Positions 1 through 6,304 of a DNA stretch of 8,525 bases are shown here, piece after piece; within the stretch, counting starts at the first letter, position 1, and every line of letters starts with the position of its first letter. The stretch is from Candidatus Methylomirabilota bacterium. GTDB taxonomy: Bacteria; Methylomirabilota; Methylomirabilia; Methylomirabilales; JACQHM01. The stretch is taken from contig JACQHM010000206.1 in assembly GCA_016199025.1 (NCBI GenBank), positions 1-8,525 on the forward strand, read 5' to 3'. The notes below the pieces were generated by a model. It was given only the letters and a program-made list of their open reading frames with translations, was not told where the DNA came from and made no database searches. The position numbers and the translations under genes were made by a program.

Positions 1-620
<620 letters not shown>

Positions 621-626
621 TTCGAT

Positions 627-632
627 CCTCCT
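627..632 (-). promoter_or_regulatory. Ribosome binding site fixing the GTG start of dnaK
   Basis: On the minus strand AGGAGG ends six bases before the GTG at 620. No ATG near this position is in frame, so this site together with protein conservation decides the start. Confidence 0.8.
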
Positions 633-680
633 ATCTCTCCTGAAGCGAACATGCAAACGATGCGTGGGTTCGATGCTCGT

Positions 681-1148
681 CTAAGCGACCTCGATTTTGA
701 TCTCCTTGGGCTTGGCCCCTTCCTTTTTGGGAAGCTTGATCTCTAGGAGGCCGTCCTTATAGGTGGCCTTCACCGTGTTGGCATCAACCACCGAAGGAAG
801 TTCCAGGGCCCGCTGGAAGCTGCCATAGCTCCGCTCCAGGCGATAATAGCCCTGCTCGTTGACCTCCGCCTCCTGCTTCCGCTCCCCCTTCAGGGTCAAG
901 GTGTTGCCCACGATGGAGATCTCCACCTCCTCCGGCTTCACCCCGGGGAGTTCGGCCTTGACGACAAGGGCGTCCTTGGTCTCGTAGATGTCCACAGCCG
1001 GCGCCCAGGCCGCCTGGGCAAGGCCAGTCGAGGTCCGGCCGAAGAAGGTATCCATGAGCCGGTCCATCTCCCGGCGGAAGTCGAAGAGGTCAGCGAATGG
1101 ATCCCACCGGCTCACCGCGCCGCGGGGCTTCCACCGTTCCAGCGCCAT
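681..1148 (-). CDS. Hsp20 / alpha-crystallin family small heat-shock protein
   Basis: ATP-independent holdase that binds unfolding proteins and hands them to DnaK. The 155-residue length is typical of bacterial class A small heat-shock proteins. An N-terminal arm rich in aromatics and Arg (RWDPFADLFDFRREMDRL, about residues 14-31) leads into an alpha-crystallin domain from about A49 to P140. The domain includes DIYETKDALVVKAELPGV and the conserved late-strand motif YKDGLLEIKLPK (130-141). A C-terminal IxI anchor is present as I150-K151-I152. The ATG at 1148 follows an almost perfect Shine-Dalgarno sequence. The gene sits between lon (33-base gap) and dnaK (60-base gap), all co-oriented, which suggests shared heat-shock transcription. 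Family assignment is firm. The specific name (hspA, ibpA or other) cannot be decided, so no symbol is given. Confidence 0.96.
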   Translation of the reverse strand: MALERWKPRGAVSRWDPFADLFDFRREMDRLMDTFFGRTSTGLAQAAWAPAVDIYETKDALVVKAELPGVKPEEVEISIVGNTLTLKGERKQEAEVNEQGYYRLERSYGSFQRALELPSVVDANTVKATYKDGLLEIKLPKKEGAKPKEIKIEVA

Positions 1149-1154
1149 GGCTCT

Positions 1155-1165
1155 TCACCTCCTTT
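1155..1165 (-). promoter_or_regulatory. Near-perfect Shine-Dalgarno site of hsp20
   Basis: On the minus strand AAAGGAGGTGA matches the 16S rRNA 3' end at 10 of 11 positions and ends six bases before the ATG. It is the strongest ribosome binding site in the window and predicts high Hsp20 output from a shared mRNA. Confidence 0.85.
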
Positions 1166-1181
1166 CCTTTGTCGATAGAAC

Positions 1182-3632
1182 CTATCCGACCAGGACGGGT
1201 TTCTCGTCTTCGATGAACTCGTCCAATCTCTCGAAGGGCCTCTCTTTCGTGCCGTACAGGGCGATGGAGAGGGCATCCTCGATCCTGTTCACCAAATGGA
1301 ACGTCATCCCCCGGCGGATCGCCTCGGGGATATCCTCCATAAGGTTCTTCCTGTTCCGCTCAGGGAGGATGACCTCCTGGATCCCGGCCCGCCGGGCGGC
1401 CAGGACCTTTTCCTTGATCCCGCCCACGGGGAGGATCTGGCCGGAGAGGGTGATCTCCCCGGTCATGGCGACTTCCCGGACCTTTCGGCCGGTCAAAAGG
1501 GAGACGAGGGTCACAACCATCGTGATCCCGGCCGACGGACCATCCTTGGGGATCGCCCCCTCCGGGACATGGAGGTGGATATCGTACTCACTGTAGAAGT
1601 TCTCATCGATCCCCAGGTCTTTCGCATGGGCCCGGACCCAGGAGATGGCCGCCTGGGCTGACTCTTTCATGACCTCCCCCAGATGGCCGGTGAGGGTCAA
1701 GGTTTTGCCTCCTTTCATCTTCGTCGCCTCGATGAAGAGGAGATCGCCCCCCGCCGGGGTCCAGGCAAGGCCGATGGCCACGCCAGGAACCTGGACCCGG
1801 CTTTTCGCCTCCTCCGCGAAGAACCGGGGGGCGCCGAGGAACCCCTCGACCAGCTCGGGCGTCACCTCTACCGGCTCATCCTTCCCCTCGGCCACCTTCT
1901 TCGTGACCTTCCTGAAGATCGACGCGATTTCCCGTTCCAGGTTCCGGAGGCCTGCCTCCCGGGTGTACTCCCGAATGAGCTTGACCACGGCCAGGTCGGC
2001 GAAGATGATCTGCCCGTGAAGGTTGAGGCCATGCTCGTGAGCCTGCTTCGGGATCAGGTGTCGTTTCGCGATCTCCAGCTTCTCCGCCTCGGTATAGCCA
2101 GGGAGCTCGATCACCTCCATCCGGTCCCGGAGGGCAGGAGGAACCGGGTCCAGGATGTTGGCCGTGCAGATGAAGAGGACCTTGGAGAGGTCGAAGGGGA
2201 GATCGATGTAGTGGTCCCGGAAGGCATGATTCTGTTCCGGGTCTAAAACCTCCAAGAGAGCGGAGGCGGGATCCCCTCGAAAATCCATCCCCAGCTTGTC
2301 CACCTCGTCTAACATGAAAACAGGGTTTTTGGTCTCGGCCCGCCTGATCCCTTGGATGATCTGGCCGGGGAGGGATCCGATGTAGGTCCGCCGGTGCCCG
2401 CGGATCTCCGCCTCGTCCCGCATCCCACCCAAGGAGATCCGGACGAACCGTCGGCCTAGGGCCTTAGCGATGGAACGCCCGAGGGAGGTCTTCCCCACAC
2501 CCGGAGGCCCGACAAAGCAGAGGATCGGGTTCCTTGTCTTGGGGTTCAGCTTCCGGACAGCCAGATACTCTAAGATCCTCTCCTTGACTTTCTCCAGGCC
2601 GTAATGATCCTCGTCCAGCACCCCCCTCGCCTTCAAGAGATCAATCTCCTCGGTGGTCTCCTTAGACCAGGGGAGGGCAATCAGCCAGTCAAGGTAGGTC
2701 CGGCTGACGGTATACTCGGCCGCCTGGGGGGGGATCTTCGCCAACCGGTCCAGCTCCCTGAGGGCCTCTTTCTTCGCCTCCTCCAGCATCCCGGCCGCCT
2801 CAATCTTCTGGCGGAGCTCATCGATCTCCTGGGTCCGTTCGTCCGTCTCTCCCAGTTCTCGCTGGATCGCCTTCAGTTGCTCCCGGAGGTAATATTCCCG
2901 CTGGGTCTTCCCCACCTCCGATTGGACCTGGGATTGGATCTTCGACCCCAGCTCTGCCACCTGAAGCTCCTTCGTCAGGAGGGAGAGGAGAAGGCGGAGG
3001 CGCGCCTTGAGATCAAGGGTTTCCAGGATCTCCTGTTTCGCAGCGGTGGAGAGGGAGGGGAGATTGGCCGCAATGAAATCAATAGCCTCTTCAGGATCGG
3101 TCGTGTTCGATGTCACCCCCTGGAGCTCGTCTGGGAGCGAATGGGAGAGGGCAACGATCCGCTGGAATAGGTGGATAACATTCCGGAACAAGGCCTCCAC
3201 CTCCACGTCCTGTTCGCCAGGTTCTGGTCTCATGATCCTGACCTTCGCCTGGAGGAAAGGCTCCGTCTGGACGACCTCGTCGATCTTAAACCGGTAGAGG
3301 CCTTGGACGATGATATTCAAACCCCCGGTGGGGAGCCGGAACATCCTTAAGATGGAAGCAGCCGTCCCGATCTGGTGGAGGTCTAAAGCCTTAGGGTCCT
3401 CGACCCCTGGATCTCGCTGGGCGACGACACCGATGGTCTTGTCGGCTCCCATGGCCTGTTCAACGAGCCTAACCGAGCGTTCCCGACCGATCGCCAAAGG
3501 GAGGACAGCGTTGGGAAAAAGGACTGAATCCCTCAAAGGAAGGATCGGGAGCTCCTCGAAAGAATTGATCGGTTCCGGTGTTGCTTGATGGGTTTCGTAC
3601 ACGTTGACCTCTTTCTTCATGAGTTTAGCCAT
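1182..3632 (-). CDS. lon: ATP-dependent Lon protease (LonA type)
   Basis: Cytoplasmic AAA+ serine protease that degrades misfolded and regulatory proteins. The protein is 816 residues, in the usual LonA range. The N-terminal substrate-binding domain (about residues 28-220) starts with LPILPLRDSVLFPNAVLPL. A helical coiled segment follows (about 225-305, containing REYYLREQLKAIQRELGE). The AAA+ module has Walker A GPPGVGKT (375-382), Walker B FMLDEVDK (439-446) and R-rich sensor regions. The C-terminal protease domain has the Ser-Lys dyad at S700 in PKDGPSAG and K742 in GGIKEKVLAA, aligned with E. coli S679 and K722. No key residue is missing. The ATG at 3632 is used; an in-frame ATG four codons later is possible. 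Neither has a Shine-Dalgarno sequence. It is first in a run with hsp20 and dnaK and diverges from htrA. A sigma-70 promoter overlapped by an HspR-type operator lies just upstream. Confidence 0.98.
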   Translation of the reverse strand: MAKLMKKEVNVYETHQATPEPINSFEELPILPLRDSVLFPNAVLPLAIGRERSVRLVEQAMGADKTIGVVAQRDPGVEDPKALDLHQIGTAASILRMFRLPTGGLNIIVQGLYRFKIDEVVQTEPFLQAKVRIMRPEPGEQDVEVEALFRNVIHLFQRIVALSHSLPDELQGVTSNTTDPEEAIDFIAANLPSLSTAAKQEILETLDLKARLRLLLSLLTKELQVAELGSKIQSQVQSEVGKTQREYYLREQLKAIQRELGETDERTQEIDELRQKIEAAGMLEEAKKEALRELDRLAKIPPQAAEYTVSRTYLDWLIALPWSKETTEEIDLLKARGVLDEDHYGLEKVKERILEYLAVRKLNPKTRNPILCFVGPPGVGKTSLGRSIAKALGRRFVRISLGGMRDEAEIRGHRRTYIGSLPGQIIQGIRRAETKNPVFMLDEVDKLGMDFRGDPASALLEVLDPEQNHAFRDHYIDLPFDLSKVLFICTANILDPVPPALRDRMEVIELPGYTEAEKLEIAKRHLIPKQAHEHGLNLHGQIIFADLAVVKLIREYTREAGLRNLEREIASIFRKVTKKVAEGKDEPVEVTPELVEGFLGAPRFFAEEAKSRVQVPGVAIGLAWTPAGGDLLFIEATKMKGGKTLTLTGHLGEVMKESAQAAISWVRAHAKDLGIDENFYSEYDIHLHVPEGAIPKDGPSAGITMVVTLVSLLTGRKVREVAMTGEITLSGQILPVGGIKEKVLAARRAGIQEVILPERNRKNLMEDIPEAIRRGMTFHLVNRIEDALSIALYGTKERPFERLDEFIEDEKPVLVG

Positions 3633-3654
3633 CGTTCGTGTTCAACCACTCTAT

Positions 3655-3683
3655 AAGATAAGACTTGAGTCTCGATTTGTCAA
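3655..3683 (-). promoter_or_regulatory. Sigma-70 promoter of lon (probably of the lon-hsp20-dnaK operon)
   Basis: On the minus strand a perfect -35 TTGACA (3683-3678) is separated by 17 bases from a -10 TATCTT (3660-3655, 4 of 6 matches). Transcription would begin near 3648, giving a leader of about 16 bases before the lon ATG. The DNA upstream (3685-3720) is A/T-rich and could act as an UP element. This is prediction from sequence only. Confidence 0.65.
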
Positions 3684-3684
3684 G
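3664..3684. promoter_or_regulatory. HAIR-type inverted repeat, putative HspR operator
   Basis: Read toward lon the site is CTTGACA-N7-ACTCAAG. The HspR-associated inverted repeat consensus is CTTGAGT-N7-ACTCAAG, so 12 of 14 arm positions match with exact spacing. The two deviations lie in the arm that also forms the TTGACA -35 box of the lon promoter, and the perfect arm occupies the -35/-10 spacer, so bound repressor would block RNA polymerase. HspR operators control lon, clpB and dnaK operons in several bacteria (established). HspR binding here is inferred, and no hspR gene is in this window. Confidence 0.65.
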
Positions 3685-3726
3685 ATCTTTTAGTGAGAAA
3701 TTCACAAATATTGATTCTTAAGGCCC

Positions 3727-3756
3727 TGCTTGAAAGTGCTTGACAATGCTTCGATT
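3727..3756 (+). repeat. Three 10-base direct repeats upstream of htrA
   Basis: TGCTTGAAAG, TGCTTGACAA and TGCTTCGATT follow each other without gaps, sharing TGCTT with TGCTTGA in the first two. The 10-base period puts the units on one face of the helix. The middle unit contains the TTGACA proposed as the htrA -35 box. They could be a regulator-binding array, but no regulator can be named. Confidence 0.5.
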
Positions 3757-3768
3757 TCCCTCTAGTGT
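3740..3768 (+). promoter_or_regulatory. Possible htrA promoter
   Basis: TTGACA at 3740-3745 is a perfect -35 box. With 17-base spacing the -10 is TAGTGT (3763-3768), only 3 of 6 matches, so a helper protein or an alternative sigma factor may be needed. CTTGACA-N12-CCCTCTAG also resembles a heat-shock sigma-32 promoter imperfectly. The start site would fall near 3775, giving a very short leader. Confidence 0.35.
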
Positions 3769-3777
3769 GGAGGCATT

Positions 3778-3781
3778 GAGG
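3778..3781 (+). promoter_or_regulatory. Ribosome binding site choosing the htrA ATG
   Basis: GAGG lies eight bases before the ATG at 3790. A stronger GGAGG at 3769-3773 lies ten bases before an in-frame TTG at 3784, so a start two codons earlier remains possible. Confidence 0.5.
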
Positions 3782-3789
3782 TTTTGGCC

Positions 3790-4959
3790 ATGCTCAAAGG
3801 CAGAAAATTCTTGAAAATCCTATGGTTGGCTCTTTACGGTCTCTTCTTTCTGAGTCTAGGTATCTATCTCCATGCCAGCCTTGTCGCTGCCCCCACCCCG
3901 TTGAGGGTCACTTCCCCTGCAAAAAAAGAGGTTCTGGTTCCGGATCGGGGGAGCTCGGCCGCCCAAGGTGCCTTTGTCAAAGTGGCCGAGCAGGTCACCC
4001 CTGCCGTCGTCAATATTAGTACGGTCTCGACCAGGAAGGGGAAACCTCCCGGCAATCTTTTCCGGCCGTTTGGCAGTGACCCTTTCTTCCACGACTTCTT
4101 CGACCGCTTCTTCGAAGGACGCCCGAAGGGCCACCGTCAGATGAGCTTAGGGTCAGGGCTGATTGTGGATCGAGCGGGCTATATCCTGACAAACAACCAC
4201 GTCATCAAGGATGCCGATGAGATCACGGTGAAGCTGGCGAATCAACAGGAGTACAAGGGAAGAGTGATCGGGACCGATCCCAAGACCGACCTGGCAGTCA
4301 TCAGAATCGTCGTCAAAGAGGACCTCCCGGTGGCCGACCTTGGGGATTCCGATAGGTTACGGGTCGGGGAGTGGGCGATCGCCATCGGCAATCCCTTTGG
4401 ATTGGACCACACGGTCACGGTGGGGGTCATTAGCGCCACGGGCCGCTCCGACGTCGGGATCGCCACCTACGAGAACTTCATCCAGACCGATGCTTCTATT
4501 AATCCGGGGAACTCCGGGGGGCCGCTTCTGAACATTAAAGGGGAGGTCATCGGGATTAACACGGCCATCGTGGCCTCCGGCCAGGGGATCGGCTTTGCTA
4601 TCCCTATCAATATGGCCAGGAAGATCGTCGATGACCTGGTGAAAAAGGGGAAAGTGACCAGGGGATGGCTTGGAGTGGGGATTCAGCCCTTGACCCCTGA
4701 GCTCTCCCACTCCTTCAACCTCCCTTCCGTCAGTGAAGGGGTCCTGGTCAACCGGATCATGCCCCAGAGCCCGGCTGAAGCTGCCGGTCTCCGGGAAGGT
4801 GATGTCATCACCACCCTCGACGGGCAGAAGATCATCGACCCTCGACAGCTTCAGCGGATGGCGGCGGACCTTTCTGTGGGAAAGGTGGTCGAGGTTCAAG
4901 TCCTCAGGGAGGGGAAACCGCTGCAGGTGAGACTCAGAGTGGGTGAACTCCCCCCTTGA
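3790..4959 (+). CDS. HtrA/Deg family periplasmic serine protease with one PDZ domain
   Basis: Envelope quality-control protease (peptidase family S1C) that degrades misfolded exported proteins. The protein is 389 residues from the ATG. An N-terminal hydrophobic segment (about residues 8-34) follows basic residues and has no clear signal-peptidase site, so it may be a membrane anchor. An F/G/R-rich linker around 90-115 (FGSDPFFHDFFDRFF) resembles the LA-loop region of DegP/DegQ. The trypsin-like domain (about 118-285) has the intact triad H137 (NNHVI), D167 (TDLAVIRI) and S242 (GNSGGPL). One PDZ domain spans about 290-385, with GWLGVGIQ and the carboxylate-binding region. DegP and DegQ have two PDZ domains; one PDZ plus an anchor resembles DegS, although single-PDZ HtrA enzymes are common outside gammaproteobacteria. 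It diverges from the cytoplasmic protease gene lon. A specific deg symbol would be over-reading. Confidence 0.95.
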   Translation: MLKGRKFLKILWLALYGLFFLSLGIYLHASLVAAPTPLRVTSPAKKEVLVPDRGSSAAQGAFVKVAEQVTPAVVNISTVSTRKGKPPGNLFRPFGSDPFFHDFFDRFFEGRPKGHRQMSLGSGLIVDRAGYILTNNHVIKDADEITVKLANQQEYKGRVIGTDPKTDLAVIRIVVKEDLPVADLGDSDRLRVGEWAIAIGNPFGLDHTVTVGVISATGRSDVGIATYENFIQTDASINPGNSGGPLLNIKGEVIGINTAIVASGQGIGFAIPINMARKIVDDLVKKGKVTRGWLGVGIQPLTPELSHSFNLPSVSEGVLVNRIMPQSPAEAAGLREGDVITTLDGQKIIDPRQLQRMAADLSVGKVVEVQVLREGKPLQVRLRVGELPP

Positions 4960-4962
4960 GTC

Positions 4963-4989
4963 TTGAGGGGGGATTTCATCCCCCCTCAA
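4963..4989 (+). repeat. Perfect 10-bp hairpin just after htrA
   Basis: TTGAGGGGGG and CCCCCCTCAA form a perfect 10-bp stem with the seven-base loop ATTTCAT, starting three bases after the htrA stop. No T-run follows on either strand, so it is not a canonical intrinsic terminator. It could protect the htrA mRNA 3' end or be the left part of the structured intergenic element that follows. Confidence 0.6.
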
Positions 4990-4990
4990 C

Positions 4991-5050
4991 GGCGCTGTCA
5001 GCAAAGCTGAGTCTCGCCGCGCCAAGCGCGGCTCGACCTTTAGCAGCGCC
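4991..5050 (+). repeat. Branched palindromic element between htrA and cutA (REP-like)
   Basis: An outer 7-bp stem GGCGCTG/CAGCGCC (4991-4997 with 5044-5050) encloses two perfect hairpins. The first is TCAGC-AAA-GCTGA (4998-5010). The second is GCCGCGC-CAA-GCGCGGC (5016-5022 with 5026-5032), which can be extended through GTC/GAC after a 2x2 mismatch. The fold is a compact three-way junction. Position (intergenic, between co-oriented genes), size and design resemble dispersed REP-type extragenic repeats, but a cis-acting or processed RNA is equally possible. A second copy is not present in this window. Confidence 0.5.
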
Positions 5051-5066
5051 TGCTCCCCCCTAGAAG

Positions 5067-5411
5067 ATGATGGAACAGACATTTAGTTATATCGTCGTCT
5101 TGATCACGACAAACTCACCTGAGGAGGCGGAGAAGATCGGGAAGGCTCTTGTTCGCGAGAAGCTGGCCGCCTGTGCGAACATCGTCAAAGAGATCCGCTC
5201 CTTTTTCTTCTGGCAGGGGCAGTTGGAGGACGAGCGGGAGGCCCTCATCATTGTCAGAACGAAAGCCTCTCTCTTTCCCTCCCTTGTCGAAACGGTGAAG
5301 GCCCTCCATTCCTATACCGTCCCTGAGATTATCGCCCTTCCCATCCTGACCGGCTCCGAGAGCTACCTCCGGTGGATTCATGACGTCACCTCCTCGCCCA
5401 TTGTCCCTTGA
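5067..5411 (+). CDS. cutA: CutA1 divalent-cation tolerance protein
   Basis: Small trimeric, ferredoxin-like-fold protein of the CutA1 family. Mutants in E. coli alter copper tolerance, but the molecular role remains unsettled. At 114 residues it has the full family length. Conserved landmarks are the N-terminal strand and helix VVLITTNSPEEAEKIGKALV (10-29), EKLAACANI (31-39), the W49-x-G51 turn, E-rich QLEDEREAL followed by an IVRT strand, and the signature HSYTVPEIIALPI (81-93) ending in YLRWI (100-104). Two ATG codons are adjacent (5067 and 5070) with only a weak AGAAG before them. The stop lies seven bases before the likely patatin start, so the two are probably co-transcribed. The structured element upstream separates it from htrA. 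Confidence 0.95.
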   Translation: MMEQTFSYIVVLITTNSPEEAEKIGKALVREKLAACANIVKEIRSFFFWQGQLEDEREALIIVRTKASLFPSLVETVKALHSYTVPEIIALPILTGSESYLRWIHDVTSSPIVP

Positions 5412-5418
5412 CCCTTTC

Positions 5419-6243
5419 ATGGCTCGTTTCGCCGTCGTGTTGGGAGGCGGGGCGGCAAGGGGGGCAGCCCACCTGGGTGTCCTCCGGGCCCTCGTTGAGT
5501 CGAGTCTTATGCCCGACCTGATCGTGGGGGTCAGCATCGGGGCTATCGTCGGTGCTGCCTACTGTAAAGGAGAGGATCCACGGGATGCCTTAGGGAGACT
5601 TCGCTCCTTCTCTAGGGACCTTCAGAGTGGGTTAGCGAATCTCCCCAAATGGGTACGCTTCAAGCGGGCCCTCCAGCTCTTTTCCTACGAGACCCGTCGA
5701 GGTTTCTTGGAAGACGTCCTCGGCTTAAGAGGCTTGACCTTTGCCCACCTGAAGACCCCTCTCCTCGTCACCGCCACCTGCCTCTTCCCGCTCAAACGGG
5801 CGGTTTTTGGCTTGAAAAGCGATGACTCTGTCGTCGAGGCAGTCCTCGCCAGCACGGCTCTCCCTTCCAGGTTCCCGATCAACGTTGCCGGACGTCCCTA
5901 CCTCGATGGGGGCTTGACCGGAAATCTTCCCACGCTAGTCGCTGCTCGGGCCGGCGCTAGGGTCATCCTTGCTGTCAGTGTGGGGTTTCTCTTTCGAAGA
6001 AGGGAAGGACCTCCTTTTCTCTTTCCCTGGAAGTTCGTGGACACCCTTGGGAAGATCCAGATGCGCCTTGAAGCCAACGTTTCGAGGAAATCGGGGAGGG
6101 TCGTCCTGGAGCTGCCGATCCACGAGGCTGAAGGTGAGAGCGTCCTGGCGTTTGAAAAACTTGACAAACTGGAAGAAGCAGGATATAAGGCATGTTTGAA
6201 TTGTGTGCCTGTTCTGGCAGGGGCCCTCGAAAAGAGCCAGTAG
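5419..6243 (+). CDS. Patatin-like / RssA-type serine phospholipase
   Basis: Predicted Ser-Asp dyad lipid acyl hydrolase. The family cleaves acyl chains from phospholipids or other lipids; the substrate here is unknown. The protein is 274 residues. It begins directly at the conserved strand and oxyanion-hole motif VLGGGAARG (7-15). The nucleophile elbow is GVSIG with S39, the conserved ASTALPSRFPI stretch is at 144-154, and the catalytic aspartate D163 is in DGG (163-165). There is no signal peptide, so it is probably cytoplasmic or peripheral to the inner membrane, like E. coli RssA. The start was chosen because the family normally begins a few residues before LGGG; this ATG lacks a Shine-Dalgarno. 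An upstream in-frame ATG at 5380, with a weak GGTGG, would add 13 residues and overlap cutA by 32 bases. Either start suggests co-translation with cutA. Confidence 0.9.
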   Translation: MARFAVVLGGGAARGAAHLGVLRALVESSLMPDLIVGVSIGAIVGAAYCKGEDPRDALGRLRSFSRDLQSGLANLPKWVRFKRALQLFSYETRRGFLEDVLGLRGLTFAHLKTPLLVTATCLFPLKRAVFGLKSDDSVVEAVLASTALPSRFPINVAGRPYLDGGLTGNLPTLVAARAGARVILAVSVGFLFRRREGPPFLFPWKFVDTLGKIQMRLEANVSRKSGRVVLELPIHEAEGESVLAFEKLDKLEEAGYKACLNCVPVLAGALEKSQ

Positions 6244-6252
6244 TCTCCATTT

Positions 6253-6269
6253 CTGGCACGACATCTGCG
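6253..6269 (+). promoter_or_regulatory. Sigma-54-like -24/-12 promoter before the lytic transglycosylase gene
   Basis: CTGGCACG-N4-CTGCG compares with the consensus YTGGCACG-N4-TTGCW. The -24 block is complete and the GG and GC dinucleotides are ten bases apart, as sigma-54 requires. Start would be near 6280, leaving a 25-base leader that contains the ribosome binding site. It begins ten bases after the patatin stop. A TATAAA at 6279-6284 offers an alternative sigma-70 -10 box but has no proper -35. Prediction only. Confidence 0.5.
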
Positions 6270-6293
6270 GAGCTCAGCTATAAATCCTGTGAT

Positions 6294-6299
6294 AGGAGG
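6294..6299 (+). promoter_or_regulatory. Ribosome binding site of the lytic transglycosylase gene
   Basis: AGGAGG ends five bases before the ATG at 6305, fixing that start. Confidence 0.75.
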
Positions 6300-6304
6300 A
6301 CAAG

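Noticed and set aside
646..672. Imperfect hairpin (CGAAC/GTTCG) in the hsp20-dnaK gap, considered as CIRCE or an mRNA processing site
   Set aside because: It has no resemblance to the CIRCE arms TTAGCACTC/GAGTGCTAA, and the inner pairing breaks on the transcribed strand.
1683..2246. Long open frames on the plus strand opposite lon (also 2604-3170)
   Set aside because: They lie wholly antisense to a gene with every Lon motif intact and show no recognisable domain; they reflect the high G+C codon pattern of lon.
3661..3672. AGACT-TG-AGTCT small palindrome in the lon promoter spacer as an independent operator
   Set aside because: It overlaps the perfect HAIR arm, which explains the same bases better; five-base arms alone are weak evidence.
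4955..4961. CTTGAGT HAIR half-site at the htrA stop codon
   Set aside because: No ACTCAAG arm follows at seven bases; a lone 7-mer here is explained by the stop-codon region.
4963..4989. Rho-independent terminator after htrA
   Set aside because: The stem is perfect but no T-run follows on either strand; the next bases are CGGCGC, so canonical termination is not supported.
4357..5082. 241-codon minus-strand open frame opposite htrA
   Set aside because: Antisense to the htrA catalytic and PDZ domains, crossing the structured intergenic element, with no recognisable motif.
6279..6284. TATAAA as sigma-70 -10 box of mltD
   Set aside because: No TTGACA-like -35 lies 16-18 bases upstream, whereas the sigma-54-like motif is better; kept only as an alternative.
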